A stretch of 64,000 bases of DNA, taken from Hypsibius dujardini (Eukaryota > Tardigrada > Eutardigrada > Parachela > Hypsibiidae). Positions within the stretch are counted from its first letter, which is position 1; the number at the start of each line of letters is the position of its first letter. This document shows positions 55,701 to 64,000 of this stretch, in pieces. Made by a program: the position numbers and the translations under genes. The notes beneath the pieces are model-generated. The model saw only the letters and a program-made list of their open reading frames with translations, searched no databases and was not told where the DNA came from. The stretch lies in assembly GCA_001579985.1 (NCBI GenBank), contig LRSR01003474.1:1-64000 (forward strand). The letters run 5' to 3'.

Positions 55701-58577
55701 TCTCATCTTGTGAAAGTATATGGGGTCTGAAATATTAAGGCCCCCCTGGAATTTTTTTTTCAAAATCTTTAGAGTGAGTTCTGTGCTTTTTGCCATTTGT
55801 CCACCCCCTGATCACGCTCAGGGTCCTGGTCCCGACCTGTAAGGAGCATAAACGGGACTCTGCCGACTGCGTTACTCGTTTTCAACATCCAGTCCCGCAG
55901 TCCGCAACATTTGGTGGCCGCAGCATGTAATAAAACATGAAAATTGTGGCCATTCAAACTCTCATTTGACTAATTCGTGCTGGTATCTGTAATAGCCGCC
56001 AAAGCATGCCGCGTCAGCTTACGCTTCCATCGTGATTGTAGCGCAGGTGGGTTTTGGGACAGCACTTTCATCACACGGACTTAGGAATGGCAAAACTATA
56101 CTAAACTAAAAAAGCTGAATCTTTGAGTAACTAATTTCTAGTTTGAGTTGTTTTAGTTCCTCGAAAAAACAAAACGCAAACTTTAAGCTACTAAAGATCA
56201 AAGTGGGGGGGGGGGGAAATTAGTTAAGTAATTCTGACTAAAACTAAACTAACCGTTTCAGTTGATAAAAAACTGAACCACTTTAACTTAAATCGGCTAA
56301 GCTTTAGCTTATTAACAAAAGCCATTGTATGACTAATTTTACTTTTGTCATCTTTACATAAGATAGTAGACAATTTTGAGCATAACTTGATTTAAAAGCC
56401 TTATCTCTAAATGAACTTCTCTCTACCCCAAAACATTTATATTTCGCACGTTTGGGGTGGGGTATACCTATTGAAGACCATTAATACCGGCAGCGTTGCT
56501 TTTGTACAGGTTGCAGATGAACTGCGTCTCCGCACACCGCCGTTCGACTTCAGCGATGGTGCTCTGTTAGCGAGGCAGTTTTTCGGACGGACTTTTTCAA
56601 CCAAGGTCGGCAACATCACATTCGACCAGTTAGGACAGCGTGTCCCGCAGAGCTTGGTGGCTTACTACGATGCCATCACCGACGTCTTTCAAGTGAGCAT
56701 GGTCCCTTGTAACAACTACATGTTCCACTCGCAACTTATTCGGGAATAATTCAGAGCCGGATCGCATCTTTTCTATTCCGTTCAAAAATAGAAAAGATTT
56801 CAATTATTTTGTCAGCAAAGTGCGAATAACTATTTGGCAAAATTTCAAAATTTCGGAATGTAATAGCAATTTTGACGATCTTTACTTTGTAGATGATAAT
56901 TCTCAAATCGTTTACAATTGAACATTTTTACAATATCGGTGTTAGAAGTGAGTAAGCAGCTTGGATTGAACTTTTTTGCCGCGGTTATCTGACGGATCTA
57001 TCCGTAACCAATCCATAGCGGATTGGTTGTGCCGTTTTTATGTTTTTTATTGCTGTGAACGCGAGGGATACACTACGAACAGACAAAAGACAGTTACCAA
57101 ATATCACGACAGGCACGATCCCGAACACTAGAAAACATCCATACAGGGCAGGCTACAAAATCGAAAGCAATTGTTTTCGAGTAGGCTTCAAAGCTCATTT
57201 CCTTAACGTACGCCGCAAGGCCGGAGAAAACGCTTTCATCGTCCCTTGCGGAAGGTTCAAATGAAGCCAGAAGGTCGATAATGTCTCCGGAAAGTAGAAT
57301 ACCAAATCGGCAATTTTCTACGTCAGCAATCAAACAATCCACCGTTCAATCCCGCACAGTAGAAAGCGTCTCTACCAGGCAGACGGCAAAGGCAGGTAAG
57401 GGTTTCCAGACAGACTTCAAATTGACCCTATATATAGAAATACTGAAAAAAGGTTGATCAATCATCAATCAAAGTTAGGCTAACTCGTACATTTTGCGAT
57501 CCGGCTCTGAAAATCGTCAAAAATGTATACGTTCTGCGACAACTTATTCTCTGACATCTGCAGCCCTTCCTGGCATACGAGCCAAGAGCGCAATTCCCAG
57601 ATTTGGAAAGCCTGCGACAGCCCAAATGGTCCGGAGGATCATGGCCGGTACCGAGCGAACCCGTCTGTGGATTCCAAGGACTGCGATGCACACGGGGTAA
57701 GTTTAAAGACATCTAAGCTTCCAGTTCTTGTCACCCGATTTTCGATTTGAAAGAATGTGTTTGATTCATCCAGGGTCCGATCATCTCACCACTGCAGCGG
57801 TTGGGGGAGCCGCAGTAGTACTCGTCGCAGCGGCTGCTTTTTTGATCAGCTGGAGGCAAGTAGATAAACATGGATCCATTTAGAGCCCTTACCGGTCGGA
57901 ACCTGGACCCCTAGGGTATGGACCGGGGGTGGGCAAAGGCGCAACAATAATTTTTTTTTCATCAATCCATCAAAATTCGGCCAATTCTTCCGAATCATTT
58001 TTATACTTAGAAAGATATAATGTGGGATCTGATGTTTCTAAGCCCCTAAAACTTCAATGTTTTGAAAAACGTCCATTTTTTTCCTCAGACTTTAGCCCAA
58101 TATAATTGTTTGCTATGATCTAAGTGAAGTGAATGATAGAAGCCTTGTTTCCGATTCCAGAGGAGTCCGGTTCTGATGGAAAAACTGAAATATTTGAAAA
58201 TAATTTGAAATTCCAGGGTTTCTGAAATTTCAAACCCACATACTTTCGTAACTATAAAAATTGTCAAGGGGAATCGGCAGCACTTTTGAATTGATTTCTC
58301 AAGAAATGTCGTTGTCCTTTTGCCTACTCCCTGGCCCCACCCCTAGGGATCCTGGTTTCAACCCGTAAGGATCCTAAACGGACCCACTAAGACGACACGT
58401 CTAGCAAACAGAAAAACGATAGTTAAACTTTTGCTTAGACTACACCGTCGCTTCACTGCTGATGTCGCGTGGTACGCATTGGATTCGGAGCAACTGGTAC
58501 TGCCTGGTCGTGTTCCACGGGTCAGCTTTAGAAGTTTCATTAAATCTATGCTTTTTCTGCGGAACTGCGTTCAGTAG
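52789..58577 (+). CDS. single-pass receptor with ANF-receptor ectodomain and short tail (clearance-receptor-like)
   Basis: Nine exons join in phase: 52789-53140, 53671-53737, 53868-54184, 54391-54434, 55073-55390, 56510-56692, 57564-57696, 57774-57855 and 58412-58577, giving 553 residues. A signal peptide (MTLGNAFAVCIVAVTFFEAC, cut near 22) precedes a periplasmic-binding-like ligand domain of the natriuretic peptide receptor / receptor guanylate cyclase type (LPFVGPAFQSGREAV, the GCPSS loop, LLTTAISATS, YVTFLKLVQLYKWESVTMV, AYYDAITDVF and the PVCGFQGLRC disulfide region). One TM helix (about 477-498, AAVGGAAVVLVAAAAFLISW) is followed by a basic tail of about 54 residues with the juxtamembrane-like DVAWYALDSEQLVLP, then TAG. 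No kinase-homology or cyclase domain is seen in the following 5.4 kb. The intron after 57855 uses a GC donor (gag|gcaagt). Three introns carry the same foldback MITE. Confidence 0.82.
53155..53626. mobile_element. foldback MITE, family 1, copy 2 (receptor intron 1)
   Basis: Begins ggggctcctttagcgtc 15 bases after the exon 1 donor. The arms are inverted copies over most of the length (acttgtgagggtc with atctgaaatc at 53287-53320, and again inverted at 53497-53535). It makes up nearly the whole 530-bp intron. Confidence 0.78.
54262..54315. repeat. (GACA)n microsatellite in receptor intron
   Basis: Short imperfect GACA/AACA array, the same motif family as in the POLH introns. Confidence 0.8.
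55415..55857. mobile_element. foldback MITE, family 1, copy 3 (receptor intron 5)
   Basis: Left end cccgtttcgggtccttactggtcgg and right end, in reverse complement, cccgtttatgctccttacaggtcgg. It starts 25 bases after the exon 5 donor. The arms pair across the middle (aaggtcgaccgat / ggtcgatccgttctc). Confidence 0.82.
57878..58384. mobile_element. foldback MITE, family 1, copy 4 (receptor intron 8)
   Basis: The left end tttagagcccttaccggtcgg matches the reverse complement of the right end, gtttaggatccttacgggttg. It starts 22 bases after the GC donor, ends 28 bases before the last exon, and makes up about 90 percent of the intron. Confidence 0.82.
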
Positions 58578-59659
58578 AATTTTACTCAATATCTCCCAGA
58601 GGACCCCAGGAAGAATTCTTTTCCAATGGTCCCCCTAGCACATTTTTCATATCTCCCTTCGAAAACAATTACCCAAGCACTTAAAATCATCTCTTTTATA
58701 AATGGTAAAAAGTTCTAAGACGTGATAAAACGTCAGTAGTAAACAATACGTGCAAACAATTAATGCAAAACCGAACGATTGACTGTGTGTGCATCTTTGC
58801 AACATGTTTCTAGCCTTCCACTATTCTCACGCACACAACAAAAAAACAACAAACATTATGTGCTATATAAAGGATGGTGTTCATTGATTGATTAGTTGTC
58901 CCTTCATTTTTTCTCGTTCGCCATTGGTCGGCCCCGAGTCGATGGGCGCCATGCTCCGCCCCTTTTTCCATTTGCTTTCCATGTGCATTTTCAACGCACA
59001 AACCAGTCTGACATCTGCATGCTTGCCCGATTCTTTGAAGTGCATTAAAATCTTATGCACTTCTCGTAATGCTAGAGTTAGGGACCTATGCGACCTCTTT
59101 ATTCTCTATATCTCTGAAGATCTCTTTCACAGCTTAAGCCTTTACGTGATACAGGGGAGGGGGAAGAGGCATTAGGGCATTTCAGTTGCAAACATGCATG
59201 CCAGGGTTTGAACATTGGACCGTGCCGGTCTTCAGGACCGCCCACCAAGTTCTTCACGATTGGCTTGACCAAAACCTGAACGATGTGATATCCAGCCATA
59301 ATCCATGTCTGTAGTCAGGCCAAGTCAGTTTTAGGTGTTGTATGTACGCGTCCAAGACGCCATCTGTAGCTTTAATTTATTCCGACGGTCTGATGGAAGG
59401 TCAAGATTCGAGGACGAACCTGATCGACATATTGTGAGTCACAGTATGACTGGTCCGGAAAGTATTGCGTAAGCTGTACTGTGTCGAGAGAGTTGTCAGA
59501 GATCCTTTGAATTCCGCAACAAAAACTATGTTTTGTAAGTGAAAGCCGCCTTTTGGGACGATTGTGACTCAAGAATACAATCAGTTTGAAACTACTTGCT
59601 GCTGCGTTGGTGTGATGAACCCGTTTGAGCTGGCAACAGAAAACTGGGCGGAAATGTGA
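58578..59659. other. intergenic
   Basis: No gene recognised. No sequence resembling a kinase or cyclase domain was noticed on the plus strand. Confidence 0.5.
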
Positions 59660-59818
59660 TGTTCCGATACCCTTGACTATTAGCGGAATTTGTTACATTC
59701 TCGTGGCGGTAAAATCCAAGCTGGAAATGCGCGTGCGGATCGGTCAGGTGACGCCCTTGGTTGATCGGAATGCGCGAAATTACTACGAGACTTCCAAAGT
59801 GCTGCTGCTCTGTTTTCG
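59660..59818 (+). pseudogene. GPCR fragment (TM5-TM6 region), relative of the downstream receptor
   Basis: About 53 codons (ISGICYILVAVKSKLEMRVR, GQVTPLVDRNARNYYETSKV) align with TM5 to the start of TM6 of the receptor at 60325-62243. Nothing of the other helices is found nearby. It is an isolated duplicate fragment, with unrelated sequence on both sides. Confidence 0.8.
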
Positions 59819-60324
59819 GTTGAACGATAAGTCTTCCCGGATGACAATCCTACCACTAAAGACCCTTATGTCTCAGATCCATAACTCCAATTAACAGTCC
59901 TAACTTTGGGTCTGACCCCATCTGTACCGGATACCAATTAAATTTGTCCCACACTCTAACTATTTGATGGAAGGCCTGGTCCTGTAATAAACTACGTACC
60001 AATCCTACTTTAAGCGATTGCAAGTATAATTTTGGACAGTTCCCTGGTCGCCATTTATCCTGGATTTCAAATCTTCAATGTGCTGAATGGCTTAACGAAA
60101 AGTGTGGCAAGTCTCACGCAATCCTTTCAACTGAATTCAAAACTTGTACATACAAAGCAGGGCATACACGGTAGGATGTCATGAAAACTCGGTATGAAGC
60201 ACCTGCCAGGCTGCCGACAGTCGCTTCCCATCATCCGATCAGCTATCCAGACTTCACATTCTTTTATATATAATATTTTTTCAGAACTCATACATCTCTA
60301 GTTATAGGAAGATCATTTTTTAAA

Positions 60325-62243
60325 ATGAATGTCACTCAAGCTTTGCAGAATGCCTCATCCAACGGATCACAGATCGCCCATAGTGAATCACTATTATTCC
60401 CTCTAACCGTCTGGATGGCCATCGGGCTGGTTGTAAATGGTCTGGGGACCTTAGGAAACGGCATCCTGCTAACAGCAACCCTGACTTACCGTCCACTTCG
60501 CTCTGCTTCGAACTGGCCATTAATGGCCCACAACATTGCATTGGATTTGATCATGAGCCTCATCTCGAATCCCGGCGCTATCGCCGTGACCTTTGACGCC
60601 TACCGACAACCTCTAACCCTAACATTCTGCCGCTTATGGGCACCCATTCGCTTCCTCACGCAGAGCGTCTGCACATGGAGTCACTGTGCTTTAGCTGTGA
60701 ATCGCTTTCTGGCGATCGTCTCGCCGAAACATTACAAACGCTTGGTCACGCGCAAAGCCATCCTTGCAGGAATATTTTTTCCGTGGATTATTGGAGGCAG
60801 TGTTGTGCTGTTTCCCACGGCAGGGCTGGTTAGTCGTTTTGTGCCTGACAGTACATGGGCTGTGGGGTGTCAGCTAGTAAGCAACAACCCTGGTTTCGAA
60901 ACATACCGAGTTCTGATGAACGTCTATGTGCCCTTGATTATCAGTGGAATTTGTTACGTTCTCGTGATGGTCAATGCCAAAATTGCATTACACGTGAGGG
61001 TCGGTCAGGTGACGCCTTTGGTTGATCGCAATGCTCGAAACCGCTACGAGACTTCAAAGGTGCTGCTGCTCTGCTTCGTGTGGTATTTCTCCCCGAATTT
61101 GGCGGCCAATATATTTTACATGAAACACAGCCAAAGGCCGCCGCCTTTCATGGTGCTAATCGGTAAAGGATTGCAATGCGTAATCAGTGCAGTGAATCCG
61201 GTAAGGAAGTCTGGGTGCTTGCACTCTTGAAACGCTTATGGGTTATAGATCCTATAGCCTGATTGCGGACGCACACTTTTTCGATCGCGGACGGACGAGC
61301 TTCCTTGTTTTTCCTGAACAAATGTCCGTCGTTTTTCAGCGCTGACAAACCCCTATTCAGCTAAAAAATGTGTCTGCCGACGGATGAACGTGCCTATACT
61401 TGAATCAAAATGTTGGATGTTCGAATCGAAATGACTTGTTGATAAGGGCCAGAAAAGAGTAAAATATTCTCCTTTTGCGCATACGCACAAATGAGAAAGC
61501 TCAATCATGCGTTTGTGCGTTCATATCAACGGAAAACGAGATTCGCTCAAATGGACTATTTTGAAGTCTCCCGTTTGAATAACCACGCTCGTTGGCGGTC
61601 GAAAACGTGTGCGTGCACAATATGGTTAATGGCTTACAGATACGACAATTATCATGTTACATTCGAAATCATATATTTCAGTGCTAAAGAAAGTTTATAC
61701 ACACATGGTCACAAGACAGCTAACCGAGTCAAGTGATTTAGCTCGTTCAGTGAGCACCAACTGAGGTATATGGCTTAACTTGGTTAGCGCTACATTGTGG
61801 TCACGTGTGTATGAATTGAGTTAAGACGTTTGAAACATGGAAGGCCGAACTGATGGCATGGCAATATTAACGACATTTTCTGAAATATTGCGTCAAAAAA
61901 TTGCGCGTTTCTTTTACAGATCTTCTTTCTGGTATTGTCCAGTATGTTTCGACACGGGAGCCTTTACGTAGTAAAAAAATGCTTCTTTAAGCTAAAAGTA
62001 TTACTTAATCACATCATTTGCCCATTGAGCACCTGCAAATTGTCAAGGATTACTCCGCAGGTGACGAAAGCCGATATAAATGGAGATTTTCGGAGCGGGC
62101 ACCTGCCTTTGAATTTGCTCAGCATGTTATCCTTCACAGACATGACATTCGTCGTTGTCCATGGAGATGTCCGTCACCCAAGATGGATCTGCCGTGATGC
62201 TTCGCAATGTAGGTTGGAAAAATCGAACGGAAGCTGTTGGTAG
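60325..62243 (+). CDS. rhodopsin-like (class A) GPCR, second subfamily
   Basis: Exons 60325-61200 and 61920-62243 splice in phase 0 (donor ccg|gtaagg, acceptor ttttacag) to 399 residues. The N-terminus has NVT, NAS and NGS glycosylation sites. TM1 contains GNGILL (the N of the conserved GN motif) and TM2 is ALDLIMSLIS. TM3 ends in AVNRFLAI (NRF in place of DRY), with the paired Cys in TFCRLW and AVGCQL. The Pro of TM5 (VPLIISGICYVLV) is kept. TM7 is split by the intron within the NPxxY motif (NP-IFF). The C-tail of about 90 residues is Cys-rich (KKCFFK, HIICPLSTCK), which allows palmitoylation. It differs from the array at 25-35 kb in sequence and in intron position. Ligand is unknown. Confidence 0.85.
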
Positions 62244-62956
62244 ACCAGCACATCCATGAGCATCCGATATCCAGAAGAGCACGCTTAACTAATAAATAAT
62301 CCCTTTGATCGAAAAACTAGAGCGGAAGCTGTTAGTGGATCAGTGCAGCCACGAGCATCAGAGATCCAGAAGACGGTGCTTAACTGATTATTAATTCCCT
62401 TGATACAGTGAGTAAAGTACCATTCCTACCATGTTTGCCATTACAGTTTTACTGCTTTTTAAAATAAGCACAATACGGCTGCGTTTCGCACTTTTGCTTA
62501 CAAGTTATTGTGACGTTGTAACGGCGGTATGAACGTTTCTTGTCACACATGTGCAAAAAACTACAGTGCCACCCTTTCAACTTAAAGGGGGAGGGGAACA
62601 CCGTTCTTATCCAAATTGAAAGGGTCTATTTGTCTGCGACAAGATATATAACCCCAGATGACCACGCATATAGTGAGTGATACGAGTGGATTGTCTATTG
62701 TATGTGTGTTGTCTCCTCATGGGCTCCTTAAAAACTTGGTCATAACAAGCAAAACACCGTGTACATATAGTTTATCCCGTCCTCTAAATAACGAAGATTA
62801 TTCGTTGTTCGTTAAATAACAAAGTGAGAGGACAACAGAAAGAGACTAACTGGGAAGAAAACCAAAAGATGACCATGCACATTAGTTGATTGGCCACTCG
62901 CTACCATACCACTTCTCTCGGTACTGCATTGACCATTAGAATTTGTTCCGCTCTCC
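62244..62956. other. intergenic
   Basis: A short imperfect tandem duplication is visible at 62216-62290 and 62325-62400 (ggaagctgttggtagaccagc / ggaagctgttagtggatcagt). No gene. Confidence 0.5.
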
Positions 62957-63201
62957 TCATTTGGCGTTAGGTAGGGACGAATTTTTGCTGAATGTAGGTT
63001 CGCCGAGGCCCAAATTAGCAGTAGTGGTTTCCCCGACATAGGGGGCATCGAAGGATCGATCTTCGAGATCCAAGTAATAGTAAACCGGAAGGATGTCAAT
63101 TCTGCCGCGGATACGGCTGATGACTGTATTCTTCGGGTACTGATAGACGATGACTTCCAGGGTCCTGTGGGCGACGCACGCGTGACTCTTTCGGATGTAA
63201 C
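62957..63201 (-). CDS. candidate last exon of an unrecognised gene
   Basis: Minus-strand frame of about 81 codons to a TGA, opening after a possible acceptor (tttgatag at 63202). The composition looks coding (YIRKSHACVAHRTLEVIVYQ, ILPVYYYLDLEDRSFDAPYV). No family is recognised. No convincing upstream exon is visible between here and the window edge. Confidence 0.4.
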
Positions 63202-63591
63202 TATCAAACACAACAGTTACGCGACATGTGTAAAGTTAAGATTTGCTCATAGTCGGGCATTGTAACTGTATTGTAGCCCCAAAGTGACGTCACGCGCTTC
63301 GATGAACGTTTGAATTTCGTTACAGAAGCGCTACAACCCCCCCCCCCCTTGTAGCCCATTTGTAAAAATAGGATCAATCTTATTTTGACATTGACCCACG
63401 AGCCACGGTCCCAAATCAGTGTGTGCGCACAACCGTTCCCGTCTCTCCTGTTTGTGCACATAGTTGCACGCTATGTAATGATATTTGCATAGCGCCTCTG
63501 ACGTGTGTGTCCTTGAAATTCCTCTCTACAACTGTTTTGAAAATTTCTGTTCCTATTGATTTCTAAAAGCGCGTGAACTTTCTCGCACCCA

Positions 63592-63599
63592 TATAAAAG
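63592..63599 (+). promoter_or_regulatory. TATA box of a plus-strand promoter
   Basis: TATAAAAG in a GC-flanked context (cccatataaaaggggcag), the best TATA match in the window. It implies transcription starting near 63622. A short frame begins at 63612, but no recognised gene follows before the window ends. Confidence 0.45.
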
Positions 63600-64000
63600 G
63601 GGCAGCAGGCTGTGCTGCATCCTCGGTCTACCTCAGAGAAGAACATATCCCGGGAAAAACATTTGCCTTCATCCTTAGTGGTAAAATTAAAAACACAACA
63701 CCGCGTAACATCACATTTGCCTCACGTTGGGGTTCCAGGACCGACAATTGACGCGTCTTTACGAAATGTATTCCCACGCACGCGTCGCTGTTGACATTGT
63801 CGACAGCTGGTCCGGTAATGAGTAGAAAAATGTCGTCACTGTAGACAGTAATAACGCGGAACGACTGTGGATGTGTGCACGGCTTTCGAAAATATGGGCC
63901 AACTTCAGCACTTGGGGTCGAATCAGGCCGCTTTCCCATTAACCACAAGCATAATTCCAGTTTATTCACGCGGCCGATAAGCCATAGTTTTTGGTTAAGA
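63600..64000. other. right window edge, no gene assigned
   Basis: Short open frames exist on both strands, but none shows coding character strong enough to call. Confidence 0.4.

Noticed and set aside
1-64000. CRISPR arrays, bacterial operons, rRNA genes, long LTRs or LINE reverse transcriptase
   Set aside because: None seen. The repeats are microsatellites, minisatellite or MITEs, and no reverse-transcriptase motif was noticed in the open frames.

Overview
The window is eukaryotic and metazoan. Genes are split by short GT-AG introns, coding density is low, several gene families sit in tandem, and transposon remnants are frequent. Recognisable proteins are DNA polymerase eta, class A GPCRs, a natriuretic-receptor-like ectodomain protein, a GT92 glycosyltransferase, a CD20-like four-span membrane protein and a trypsin-like protease. 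The style of the GPCRs, kinases and receptor suggests an ecdysozoan, possibly a tardigrade. That is inference from family resemblance, not proof.

Layout. 1-1850: 3' half of POLH, all visible introns filled with CTGT/GACA microsatellite. 2489-8843: two tandem paralogous genes joining a MAP3K-like kinase domain to a duplicated C-terminal leucine-rich-like module. 9195-9676: foldback MITE. 10502-10747: possible small gene. 12474-22230: a fossil Polinton-like element bounded by 34-bp inverted repeats and a near-perfect 6-bp target duplication, carrying protein-primed DNA polymerase B, a packaging-type ATPase, a small core-type protein and, unexpectedly, a two-repeat TATA-binding-protein (TBP) homologue. 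22991-24308: trypsin-like gene, probably a pseudogene. 25128-35404: tandem GPCR array of four copies (one intact, three decayed) inside segmental duplications of about 3.7-4 kb. 35905-37201: mariner transposon with intact ends. 40847-41944: GT92 glycosyltransferase. 42478-47539: mostly non-coding, with a foldback element, a hAT MITE, an SNTX-like gene fossil and a pogo remnant. 47973-48748: unrecognised multi-exon gene. 50236-51048: CD20-like gene. 52420-52522: perfect 38-bp hairpin. 52789-58577: nine-exon single-pass receptor with an ANF-receptor ectodomain and a short tail lacking kinase and cyclase, with three introns carrying the same foldback MITE. 59660-62243: GPCR fragment and an intact GPCR of another subfamily. 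62957-64000: a possible terminal exon and a TATA box.

The genes do not form a pathway. The recurring theme is duplication and decay of receptor and kinase genes amid DNA transposons. The most unusual observation is the TBP homologue between the ATPase and polymerase of the Polinton-like fossil. Exon borders were read by eye from splice consensus and phase. No similarity search was run.
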